Positions 8,003 through 15,694 of a stretch of DNA of 32,491 nucleotides are shown here, in pieces (within the stretch, counting starts at the first letter, position 1; each line of letters starts with the position of its first letter). This DNA is from Lachnospiraceae bacterium. GTDB lineage: Bacteria; Bacillota; Clostridia; Lachnospirales; Lachnospiraceae. Under the pieces are notes generated by a model. That model did not search any database and had not been told where the DNA came from. It saw only the letters and a list, made by a program, of their open reading frames with translations. The DNA is taken from NCBI GenBank assembly GCA_017513005.1, contig JAFWDM010000069.1, forward strand, positions 1 to 32,491, written 5' to 3'. A program made the translations under genes and the position numbers.

Positions 8003-9607
8003 ATGAAAATGAAAAAAACAGTATGCCGCGCGGCCGGGATCCTGCTGACAGCTCTGCTGTTGACAAATGTGTTTTTCCGCGTCTTTAAACAGGACGGGCA
8101 GTTTTCGTTGCTGCAGGACCTGCATCTGGAGGTAGAGGCACAGGCGGCAAAGCCGCTGACGCTGCGCGTCTGCAACTGGGAGGAATACATCGATCTGGGC
8201 GACTGGGATGAAGAGGAGACGATCGAGCTCCCCTCCGGGGATATCATCGGGGAGACGCCCATGGTGGAGGAGTTCGAGGAGTGGTACGAGGAGACCTACG
8301 GGATCCCTGTCCGCGTGGAGTATTCCACCTTCGGAACCAACGAGGACCTCTACAACATGCTGACACTCGGGGATGTCTACGACCTGGTCTGTCCCTCCGA
8401 GTATCTGATCATGAAGCTCATGGCGGAGAAAGCCCTGATGCCGCTCTCGGAGGAGTTTTTCGACGAGGAGCAGGAGTATAATTATTATATAAAGGGCGTT
8501 TCTCCCTTTATCCGGAACATGTTCGAGACCAAGGAGATCGGCGGCGAGCCCTGGGCAAAGTACGCGGCCGGGTACATGTGGGGCGTGACGGGCGTGGTCT
8601 ATAATCCCGAGCTCGTGACCCGGGAGCAGGCGTCTTCCTGGAAGATCCTGGCGGACCCCGCCTTCCGGCGCCAGGTGACGATCAAGGACAGCGTGCGGGA
8701 GTCCTATTTTGCCGCGGTCGGGGCGATCAAGTCCGACCTGCTGACTTCAGAGGCTTTCAGGAGCGATCCGGATTACCCGCAGCGGCTCGAGGAGGAGATG
8801 AACGATACCTCGCCCGAGATGATCGCGCAGGTGGAGCAGTGGCTCAAGGACGTGAAGGACAATGTCTATTCCTTTGAGACAGACGCGGGAAAGGCCGACA
8901 TGATCACCGGTAAGGTCGCTGTAAACTATCAGTGGTCCGGCGACGGCGTCTATACCATGGACCAGGCGGACGAGGATGACTTCACCCTCGCGTTCGCCGT
9001 CCCCGAGGAGAGCACGGATATCTACTTCGACGGCTGGGTCATGCTGAAAAAGGGGATCGACCAGGATCCCCGCAAGCAGCACGCGGCGGAAGCCTTTATC
9101 AATTACCTCTCCAGACCGGACAACACCATCCGGAACATGTATTATATCGGCTATACCTCGGTCCTCTCCGGCGGGGATGACCCGCGCCTGTTCGAGTACG
9201 CGCAGTACAACTACGAGGCCGAAGACGAGGAGAAAGAGACTGTCGACTATGATCTGGGGTATTTTTTTGCGGACCCCGAGGAGGAAAGCGCGGCAGGCGG
9301 ATCCGCAGAGTCGGGGGCGGCGGATGCGGATACAGCCGGGGACGGAGACTATGTCATCGCAGTCCCGGCGGACCAGGCGGACCGCCAGGTCTTCGCCGCT
9401 TACCCGCCGGAGGATGTGATCAGACGGTCCTCGATCATGGTCTATTTCAACGACGACCAGAATGCGCAGATCAACCGCATGTGGACAAACGTGCGCTGCT
9501 ATGATATCCGCGAGGCGCCGGTCTGGGGCTGGATCCTGATCGCGGCCGTTCTGGCGGCCGGCATCCGGCTTCTTGTAAAAAAATACAAAAAAGACGGCTC
9601 TGACTGA
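8003..9607 (+). CDS. potD: PotD-like polyamine-binding protein with C-terminal anchor
   Basis: 534 residues; usual PotD is about 350. The N-terminus has one hydrophobic segment (residues 9-25) without a lipobox cysteine. The binding fold begins near residue 52. CNWEEYI (57-63) and PSEYLI (131-136) match the ligand-contacting Trp/Tyr and Ser/Tyr motifs of PotD, and WSGDGVY (311-317) and FDGWVML (342-348) lie where the remaining contacts are expected. After an acidic, Ala/Gly-rich insert (about 425-450) comes a final hydrophobic segment (507-522) and a basic tail, so the protein is probably tethered at its C-terminus. AGGAGG (7983-7988) is 14 bases before ATG 8003. GTG 8000, or ATG 7874 overlapping the potC stop, are alternatives. 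Confidence 0.88.
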   Translation: MKMKKTVCRAAGILLTALLLTNVFFRVFKQDGQFSLLQDLHLEVEAQAAKPLTLRVCNWEEYIDLGDWDEEETIELPSGDIIGETPMVEEFEEWYEETYGIPVRVEYSTFGTNEDLYNMLTLGDVYDLVCPSEYLIMKLMAEKALMPLSEEFFDEEQEYNYYIKGVSPFIRNMFETKEIGGEPWAKYAAGYMWGVTGVVYNPELVTREQASSWKILADPAFRRQVTIKDSVRESYFAAVGAIKSDLLTSEAFRSDPDYPQRLEEEMNDTSPEMIAQVEQWLKDVKDNVYSFETDAGKADMITGKVAVNYQWSGDGVYTMDQADEDDFTLAFAVPEESTDIYFDGWVMLKKGIDQDPRKQHAAEAFINYLSRPDNTIRNMYYIGYTSVLSGGDDPRLFEYAQYNYEAEDEEKETVDYDLGYFFADPEEESAAGGSAESGAADADTAGDGDYVIAVPADQADRQVFAAYPPEDVIRRSSIMVYFNDDQNAQINRMWTNVRCYDIREAPVWGWILIAAVLAAGIRLLVKKYKKDGSD

Positions 9608-9700
9608 CGCGCGCCGGCAGAGAAACTCTACGCTCCTGCGTGTCAAATGAGACGGGATATCGGGCTGTATAGAAAAAAATACAGGATTGGCTAAGGCGCA

Positions 9701-9735
9701 GGCGGGATTCCGCCCTCGAAAGTTCTTCTTTTTGC
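9701..9735 (+). terminator. Weak terminator candidate after potD
   Basis: GGCGG (9701-9705) and CCGCC (9710-9714) form a five-pair stem with a four-base loop. A pyrimidine-rich run ending in TTCTTCTTTTT follows about ten bases later. The geometry is poor, so this is tentative. Confidence 0.3.
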
Positions 9736-9764
9736 TGACAAAAACCCCCGGTTAATGATATGAT
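9732..9764 (+). promoter_or_regulatory. Candidate promoter of the PurF-like gene
   Basis: CTGACA (9735-9740), an 18-base spacer and TATGAT (9759-9764). The A/T-rich region around 9754-9800 stands out from the GC-rich surroundings. Confidence 0.5.
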
Positions 9765-9810
9765 AAAATTGTATGCAATTATACATATGTTGGTACGGTT
9801 TCAGGCGGGA

Positions 9811-9834
9811 GTTTGCATAATTGTTTGCATAATT
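9811..9834. repeat. Perfect 12-bp tandem repeat before the PurF-like gene
   Basis: GTTTGCATAATT occurs twice in direct succession (9811-9822, 9823-9834), immediately before the ribosome site AAAAGGAG. A related sequence, GTATGCAATTAT, lies near 9772. It could be a regulator-binding array or a slippage product. Confidence 0.8.
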
Positions 9835-9854
9835 AAAAGGAGATACAACTTTCT

Positions 9855-11279
9855 ATGGGCGGATTTTTTGGAGTTGCATCAAAACAGGACTGTGTCTTCG
9901 ATCTGTTTTACGGGACAGATTATCATTCGCATCTGGGGACACGGCGGGCCGGTCTGGCGGTCCATGATCACAAAAAGGGATTTGACAGGGCGATCCACAA
10001 TATCGAGAGTTCAAACTTCCGGCCGAAGTTTGACAAGGACATCCTGAAAATGGAGGGGCAGCTGGGAATCGGCTGTATTTCGGACTATGAACCGCAGCCC
10101 CTGATCGTCCGTTCCCATCTGGGGACCTACGCGATCACGACAGTGGGCAAGATCAATAATGCCGATGAGCTCATGTGGAAGATCTTCCGAGGATCGCACT
10201 CTCATTTTCTGGAGATGAGCGGGGGAGACATCAATCCGACGGAGCTGACGGCTGCCCTGATCAACCAGAGAGATTCCTATGTCGAGGGCATCCGGTATGC
10301 CCAGGAACTGATCCGGGGCTCCATGACGATGATGATCATGACACCGGAAGGGATCTATGCGGCGCGCGACCGTCTGGGCCGGACACCAGTCGAGATCGGC
10401 AGAAAAGACGACGGCCGCTGTATCTGCTTCGAGAGCTTTTCCTTCCTGAATCTTGGCTATCAGTTTGAAAAAGAACTGGGGCCCGGGGAGATCTGTTTCG
10501 TGACGCCCGAGGGCGTCGAGACGGTGGCGGAGCCCCTGGACAAGATGCGGATCTGCACATTCCTGTGGATCTATTACGGGTTCCCGGCATCCACCTATGA
10601 GGGCGTCAATGTCGAGGCTGCCCGGTATGAGTGCGGAAAGCACCTGGCCAGGCGCGACCTGAGCCGGGGGCTGACAAAGCCGGATATCGTCGCGGGCGTC
10701 CCCGATTCCGGCGTCGCGCATGCCGTCGGGTATTCCAACTATTCCGGTGTGCCCTATTCCAGGCCCTTTGTCAAATATACACCTACCTGGCCCCGCTCCT
10801 TTATGCCGACGATCCAGAGCAGGCGGGACCTGATCGCCAAGATGAAGCTGGTGCCGATCCACGAGCTGATCGCCGGAAAAAGCATGCTCCTGATCGACGA
10901 TTCGATCGTAAGGGGGACACAGCTCCGCGAGACAACCGAATACCTGTACCGGAGCGGTGCAAAGGAAGTGCATGTGCGTCCCGCCTGTCCGCCCCTCGTC
11001 TTCGGCTGTAAATACCTGAATTTCTCCCGCTCCAATTCCGAAGGCGAGCTCATCACCCGCCGCGTGATCGAGAAGCTCGAGGGCAGTGTCGATCCTGAAC
11101 CGCATGTATTGAATAAGTACATGGATCCCGACACAGAGGAGTATGCGGCCATGCTGGAGGAGATCCGGAAGGAACTGAATTTCTCCTCTCTGCACTACCA
11201 TCGTCTGGACGACATGCTCGAGGCGATCTCGCTCAACCCCTGTAACCTCTGCACCTACTGCTGGAACGGTGTGGAATAA
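9855..11279 (+). CDS. PurF-like amidophosphoribosyltransferase paralogue without catalytic Cys
   Basis: 474 residues. The N-terminal half resembles an Ntn glutaminase domain (LGTRRAGLAV; AARDRLGRTPVEIG). However, the protein begins MGGFFGV where PurF has MCGIFGV, so the nucleophilic cysteine is a glycine. No in-frame upstream start supplies one. The C-terminal half is a PRPP-binding domain with LLIDDSIVRGT (345-355) and GVPDSGVAHA. Cysteines at 234, 385 and in CNLCTYC (463-469) sit where Bacillus-type PurF binds an iron-sulfur cluster. The enzyme could use ammonia instead of glutamine or have another role. SD AAAGGAG is 12 bases before the ATG. It is monocistronic, with its own promoter and terminator. 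Confidence 0.85.
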   Translation: MGGFFGVASKQDCVFDLFYGTDYHSHLGTRRAGLAVHDHKKGFDRAIHNIESSNFRPKFDKDILKMEGQLGIGCISDYEPQPLIVRSHLGTYAITTVGKINNADELMWKIFRGSHSHFLEMSGGDINPTELTAALINQRDSYVEGIRYAQELIRGSMTMMIMTPEGIYAARDRLGRTPVEIGRKDDGRCICFESFSFLNLGYQFEKELGPGEICFVTPEGVETVAEPLDKMRICTFLWIYYGFPASTYEGVNVEAARYECGKHLARRDLSRGLTKPDIVAGVPDSGVAHAVGYSNYSGVPYSRPFVKYTPTWPRSFMPTIQSRRDLIAKMKLVPIHELIAGKSMLLIDDSIVRGTQLRETTEYLYRSGAKEVHVRPACPPLVFGCKYLNFSRSNSEGELITRRVIEKLEGSVDPEPHVLNKYMDPDTEEYAAMLEEIRKELNFSSLHYHRLDDMLEAISLNPCNLCTYCWNGVE

Positions 11280-11313
11280 GAACAGGTGACATATCCGGCG
11301 CAGAAGAAGCCGG

Positions 11314-11351
11314 CTCCCTGCAGACTGCGATGGTCCGCAGGGAGTTTTTTT
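11314..11351 (+). terminator. Intrinsic terminator of the PurF-like gene
   Basis: CTCCCTGC (11314-11321) pairs perfectly with GCAGGGAG (11337-11344) and seven T follow directly. Confidence 0.92.
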
Positions 11352-11504
11352 CTTAAAAAATATCGAAAAAAAGAGACAAAGGTTGTATGATAGTAGTAAT
11401 TTGTTCATTTTAACCAGGGAGATCCGGTCCAGAGGAAAGACGAACCTGAAGCAAGAGGCTTCTGGATCCCGGAGATGATCACGAACAGGATGAGGGCATT
11501 AAAA

Positions 11505-12614
11505 ATGAAGATGAGATGGATCGGCGCGGCTCTCGCCGCCATGCTGGCAATATCCGCGTGCAGTATGCTTCCGGGCGGCAGCACCGGCGGCGCAGACAAC
11601 GCTTCAGACGGGACCACGGGTCCCTCCGCGGAGGAAATACTCGCCGAGGAGCCCCTGGTGGTGCCTGCTTCGGACGACGGGCGCACCCATATCGGGATCC
11701 TGATGTACCGGGGACACGGTGCCGCACAGGAGACGGTCAGCGGCTTTCAGGAAGAACTGCGCTCTCTCATGGGGCACAAGGATGTGGATTTTGAGGTGGT
11801 CTCTGCCGACGGCGATGCTCAAAAGTGCGCGGAAATCGCAACAGAGTTCGCAAACAACGGATATCAGCTGATCTTTGCCTGCGGGACGGAGGCAGTCCAG
11901 AATGCGGGTGCGGCTGTAAAGGATGTGCCCATTATCGGAGGCTGTGTGACGGACTATCTGCTTTCGGAGACGATCAGTTCCCTGGAGGCTCCCGGCGGAA
12001 ATATTACCGGTGTATCCTCCCTCGGACCGATCGATGCCCAGATGGAGCAGATCATACAGCTCACGCCCTGGCCGGCCATGGTCGGGATCATCACCAGCGG
12101 GACCGAGGTCGGCTCCCGCTTTGAGGAAAGCGTAGCGGGACAGTGTCTGGACGCGAACCAGGTCTCCTGGAAAGCCTACCATGCCGCCACGGAGGACGGC
12201 CTGCGAAAAGCTATGGAGATGGCGGCAGGAGAGTGCAGCTGTATCTATCTGCCCACGGATAATTTCATCGCTTCTCACATGGACATCGTGCGCGAAGTGA
12301 TGCTGCAGACCAGAGTCCCGGTCGCGACAGGCGATTACCAGATGTGCAGCGCGGGCGGTCTGTACTGCCGCAGCATTGACTATTATGAACATGGCAGAAA
12401 GGCCGCGGAGATGGCCTATGATGTGCTCGAAAACGACGAGGAGATCTCCCGCCTGTCGGTCCGTGCGGAAGAGGAGTGGCAGGACTACTACAATCCCGCG
12501 GCCGCGGAAAGCATGGAGTGGTACGACTATGGAAATATGATCCCGCTCCGGAATGCGGCAGAGGATTCCGCAGAGGTGGCTGCGGATGATGACGGCGGCA
12601 GCGGGGACCAGTGA
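11505..12614 (+). CDS. ABC-type substrate-binding lipoprotein (ABC_sub_bind family)
   Basis: 369 residues from the start chosen here; in-frame ATGs at 11475 and 11490 are alternatives. GAGGG (11492-11496) stands eight bases before 11505. A signal peptide ends at LAISAC (Cys19), so it is a lipoprotein. The mature protein has a two-lobed periplasmic-binding pattern: HIGILMYRGHGAAQETVSGF, ANNGYQLIFACGTEAVQNA, PGGNITGVSS and LPTDNFIASHMDIV. These match the COG2984/PF04392 group (TrpX-like). No permease or ATPase is adjacent; instead a response regulator and a histidine kinase follow. It may therefore present a ligand to the kinase. The C-terminus is acidic. The ligand is unknown. Confidence 0.85.
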   Translation: MKMRWIGAALAAMLAISACSMLPGGSTGGADNASDGTTGPSAEEILAEEPLVVPASDDGRTHIGILMYRGHGAAQETVSGFQEELRSLMGHKDVDFEVVSADGDAQKCAEIATEFANNGYQLIFACGTEAVQNAGAAVKDVPIIGGCVTDYLLSETISSLEAPGGNITGVSSLGPIDAQMEQIIQLTPWPAMVGIITSGTEVGSRFEESVAGQCLDANQVSWKAYHAATEDGLRKAMEMAAGECSCIYLPTDNFIASHMDIVREVMLQTRVPVATGDYQMCSAGGLYCRSIDYYEHGRKAAEMAYDVLENDEEISRLSVRAEEEWQDYYNPAAAESMEWYDYGNMIPLRNAAEDSAEVAADDDGGSGDQ

Positions 12615-12646
12615 GAAAACACGGCGTGCAGGACTGCCTGCGGTCC

Positions 12647-12664
12647 GCTGCGGCACTTCGCAGC
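12647..12664 (+). other. Short hairpin in the binding protein-regulator spacer
   Basis: GCTGCG (12647-12652) and CGCAGC (12659-12664) form a perfect six-pair stem with a six-base loop. There is no T-run, so transcription can continue into the two-component genes. Confidence 0.4.
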
Positions 12665-12722
12665 ACCTGTGACAGGAAACAGGCAATGACTGCGCTTGAA
12701 AAGGGAGGCGATGGGCCGGAGT

Positions 12723-13406
12723 ATGAGATTACTGCTTGCAGAAGATGAAGAAGCCATGTCGGAGGCGCTGGTCGACATCCTGGAGTACCACCGCTATCAG
12801 GTGGATGCAGTCTTTGACGGGGCGCAGGCCCTGGATTACATTCACGCGGGCGACTATGACGGGATCATTCTGGACATCATGATGCCTGTAAAGAGCGGCC
12901 TGGACGTTCTCATGCAGATCCGGGCCGAGGGAAACCGCACGCCTGTCCTCTTGCTGACGGCGAAGTCGCAGATCGAAGACAGGATCGAGGGGCTGGACAG
13001 GGGGGCTGACGACTACCTGACCAAACCCTTTCATATGGGAGAGCTTCTCGCCAGAGTCCGCGCGATGCTGCGGCGCAGGGAGGACTTCACCCCCGACATC
13101 CGTTCCTTCGGAGATATCACGCTCAATCCGCAGACGAGCAGGCTCTGCTGCGGGGAAAAGGAGACCGAGCTCTCCAGACTCGAATGCCGGCTGATGGATG
13201 TCCTGATGCTGAACCACGGGATCTATCTCTCCTCGGATGACCTGCTCGAAAAGGTATGGGGGTATGATTCGGAGGCGGATGTGGGTTCCGTCTGGGTCTA
13301 TATTTCCTATCTGCGCAAACAGCTGGCAAAGGTCGGTTCCGGGGTGACCGTGAAGGCGAAGCGCGGAACCGGATATATGCTGCAGGAGCCGGCTGACGGG
13401 CGGTGA
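12723..13406 (+). CDS. OmpR/PhoB-family response regulator
   Basis: 227 residues. The receiver domain has the acidic pair in LLLAEDEE (D8/E9 region), phospho-acceptor D51 in ILDIMMP, T79 in LLTAK and K101 in LTKPF. The C-terminal winged helix (about 130-222) ends in VKAKRGTGYML, the usual OmpR wing. The start at 12723 gives the family's standard N-terminus. ATG 12711 and TTG 12696 are in frame and lie nearer the AGGGAGG at 12702-12708, so the exact start is uncertain. The cognate kinase lies 110 bases downstream. Targets are unknown. Confidence 0.92.
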   Translation: MRLLLAEDEEAMSEALVDILEYHRYQVDAVFDGAQALDYIHAGDYDGIILDIMMPVKSGLDVLMQIRAEGNRTPVLLLTAKSQIEDRIEGLDRGADDYLTKPFHMGELLARVRAMLRRREDFTPDIRSFGDITLNPQTSRLCCGEKETELSRLECRLMDVLMLNHGIYLSSDDLLEKVWGYDSEADVGSVWVYISYLRKQLAKVGSGVTVKAKRGTGYMLQEPADGR

Positions 13407-13516
13407 GAAACTGCCGGTCAGATACAGTTTTTCGGGAGCTTCAGGAAAAGGGGCTGTGCAGTCAGGGACATTGACCGCGCAGACCTTTTCTGCAGATCCT
13501 GTGCTGCCATGGTGTT

Positions 13517-15070
13517 ATGAATAGAGAAAAGCGGCAGACCGGTATAGCCGGTACATTGCAGAAAAAATTCATATTTGCCTCCATGCTGACTGTCACCATC
13601 CTCCTTCTGACCCTGGTCAGTGCGATCAATCTTCTGCATTTTATCTCTGTGACCGGCCGGCAGAAGAGAATGCTGGCGATCCTCGCCGGGATGGAGGGTG
13701 AGGCCGGACCTGCGGGCGGCGCAAAGATGGGGCCGGGACCTGCCGGCAGCAGACAGAACGGACTGCAGGACTTCGACCAGTACCGGGAAGTGCCGGGGCC
13801 GGAAGAGCGCCGGACCGGAGGACGGCAAGGCTTTTACGGCAGTCCCTTCAGCATGGACGACACACTTTCGAGGCGGTTTTTTGTTGTCCGGCTCGATGAA
13901 GAGGGACAGGTCCTGTCAGTGGATGTCTCCAGGATCTATGCAGTTACGGAAGACAGCGCCCGGGAAATGGCCGGGCAGATCCTGGCTTCGGGGAGAAAGT
14001 CCGGCCGTTACGGCGGGTTCCGCTATCTCTTCCGTGATGATCCGGCCGTGGGTGAAAATGCCCGGGAAGGGTCTGGAACTGTCTCGACTGCCGCAGCCGC
14101 ATCCGTATCTGCAGACGCTGCCGGCGCCTCTTCTGCGGAGGGGACAGAGACGGAAAGGGTCCTTGTCGTGATGGATATCTCCAGAGACATGGAGGAGATC
14201 TTTTCCGTGCTCGGCATCAGTGTCCTGATCGCGCTTGTCTGCTGGCTTGCCATGCTCCTGCCCGTCCATGCCCTCACGCGGCGCGCGATCGCGCCTGTGG
14301 CCCGGAGCATCGAGCGCCAGAAGCAGTTTGTGACGAACGCGGGACATGAGCTCAAGACACCGCTGGCGATCATCCAGACCAATACAGATGCCCTTGAGCT
14401 GTACAGAGGAGAGAACAAGTGGACGCGGAATATCCGTGCCCAGACCGTCCGCCTGAGCGGGCTGATGCAGAACCTCCTGACACTTTCCCGCATGGATGAA
14501 AATGCACTGGTCCTGAAGAAAACGGCGGTGCCGCTCGACGCACTGGCACTGGAGGTGTGGGAGAATTTTGCGGAGTCCGCCGGGGCAGGGGGGATTTACG
14601 CAGATCTCGAGGATCTGTCCGGCCGGGGCGGAAGGAGCGGAGTGCGTAAAGGCCGTGACAGCGCGGATGCAGGGGAACCGGGGCCTGTACAGGCGTGCGC
14701 AGACCGGGACACGATCGCACAGCTTCTGTCGATCCTGTTTGACAATGCCGTGAAATATACACCCCGGGAAGGGAGGATCCGGGTGGAGGTCCGGAACGAG
14801 GGAGGAAGGGCTCTTCTACTGCAGTCAAACACGGTAGCAGCGGATATGGCTCCGGAAGGACACAGGGAAGATATGGCTCCGCTGGATCCGGAGCGGCTCT
14901 TCGAACGTTTTTACAGAACAGACGAAGGCCGGAGCCGGAAAAAGGGGGGATACGGGATCGGGCTCTCTGCCGCCCGTGCGATCGCGGAGGCAAACGGCGG
15001 AACGATCCATGCACATCTGGAGAAAGACCGGCTGGTCTTTACCCTCAGTCTTCCGGGAGTGCAGTCTTAA
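13517..15070 (+). CDS. Sensor histidine kinase
   Basis: 517 residues. Membrane segments lie at about 18-41 and 229-250. Between them is an extracytoplasmic domain of about 185 residues that is rich in Gly/Pro/Arg (60-110) and has an Ala/Ser-rich linker (186-210). The cytoplasmic part has a HisKA H-box (FVTNAGHELKTPL, His277), an N-box (LLSILFDNAVKYTP, Asn410) and a G-box (GGYGIGLSAARAIA, from about 477). An insert rich in Gly/Arg/Asp (about 355-395) separates HisKA from the ATPase core. The F-box is LFERFYRTDEG. It should phosphorylate the regulator just upstream. No strong ribosome site precedes ATG 13517. Confidence 0.9.
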   Translation: MNREKRQTGIAGTLQKKFIFASMLTVTILLLTLVSAINLLHFISVTGRQKRMLAILAGMEGEAGPAGGAKMGPGPAGSRQNGLQDFDQYREVPGPEERRTGGRQGFYGSPFSMDDTLSRRFFVVRLDEEGQVLSVDVSRIYAVTEDSAREMAGQILASGRKSGRYGGFRYLFRDDPAVGENAREGSGTVSTAAAASVSADAAGASSAEGTETERVLVVMDISRDMEEIFSVLGISVLIALVCWLAMLLPVHALTRRAIAPVARSIERQKQFVTNAGHELKTPLAIIQTNTDALELYRGENKWTRNIRAQTVRLSGLMQNLLTLSRMDENALVLKKTAVPLDALALEVWENFAESAGAGGIYADLEDLSGRGGRSGVRKGRDSADAGEPGPVQACADRDTIAQLLSILFDNAVKYTPREGRIRVEVRNEGGRALLLQSNTVAADMAPEGHREDMAPLDPERLFERFYRTDEGRSRKKGGYGIGLSAARAIAEANGGTIHAHLEKDRLVFTLSLPGVQS

Positions 15071-15132
15071 TACCGGTACTATTCCTTTTCCCTGTGTTAC
15101 AAATTTGTCCTTTTATCTATTTTAAGCTATGT

Positions 15133-15138
15133 TATAAT
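15133..15138 (+). promoter_or_regulatory. -10 element upstream of the small HTH gene
   Basis: TATAAT at 15133-15138 lies in an A/T-rich island (15100-15150). A -35 is unclear; TTTTAT at 15111-15116 is 16 bases upstream. The leader of about 150 bases contains a hairpin, TGATCCG (15209-15215) with CGGATCA (15224-15230). Confidence 0.45.
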
Positions 15139-15293
15139 ACATAATAATGAATACATGGCACCTGCTGTCCTTTTTCGGGGTCCCGGATGCGCAGGTATGT
15201 GTGCGGGCTGATCCGACCGGCTCCGGATCAATGCGGGTGCTGTTCTCTGAAACGGATTACTCAATATTTCAGTCGCGAACAGGAGGTTTCAGA

Positions 15294-15644
15294 ATGGAAA
15301 GCGGTATGACGAAGGCGGAAATACTGAAAAGAGTCATTTTGTCACAGTACAAAAGTGTACGCCGGTTTGCAGTGGAGATGGACATTCCCTACAGTACGCT
15401 GGTGACAGCCCTGGAGAGAGGAATCGAGGGGATGGCCTACAGCACAGTGATCAGGATCTGTGATATCCTCTCCCTCAATCCGGTCGATTTTTCACCGCTG
15501 GAAGACGGCGAAGGTCTTTCCGCACAGATTACCACAAAAAAAGTGATGGACCGCTATATGAAATTCAACAGAGCAGGACGGAAAAAGATCATCGAGATCA
15601 TGGATGACTACAGCCAGATCGAGTATTATACCAACCCGGACTGA
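15294..15644 (+). CDS. Small XRE-type helix-turn-helix protein
   Basis: 116 residues. ATG 15294 is chosen because AGGAGG (15281-15286) is seven bases upstream; the frame is open back to 15147 but without a ribosome site. Residues about 8-60 look like a minimal Cro/CI-type HTH (FAVEMDIPYSTLVTALERGI, then ICDILSLNPVDF). The C-terminal part (about 78-116) is helical and ends in DDYSQIEYYTNPD. Similar small proteins accompany many Lachnospiraceae genes as presumed regulators. It is 50 bases upstream of the adenylating-enzyme gene and probably co-transcribed. Its DNA target is unknown. Confidence 0.8.
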   Translation: MESGMTKAEILKRVILSQYKSVRRFAVEMDIPYSTLVTALERGIEGMAYSTVIRICDILSLNPVDFSPLEDGEGLSAQITTKKVMDRYMKFNRAGRKKIIEIMDDYSQIEYYTNPD

Positions 15645-15694
15645 CAGGCAGGATGGGAACGCGCAGACTGTTCTTTACGGGCAGGAGGTTTTTT

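Noticed and set aside
10011-11408. 465-codon open frame opposite the PurF-like gene
   Set aside because: The sense strand has clear PRPP-binding and cysteine motifs; the antisense product shows no domain and runs across the sense gene's terminator.
15147-15293. N-terminal extension of the small HTH protein from ATG 15147
   Set aside because: The -10 element ends at 15138, leaving almost no leader and no ribosome site, whereas ATG 15294 has AGGAGG at ideal spacing and begins the HTH-type sequence.
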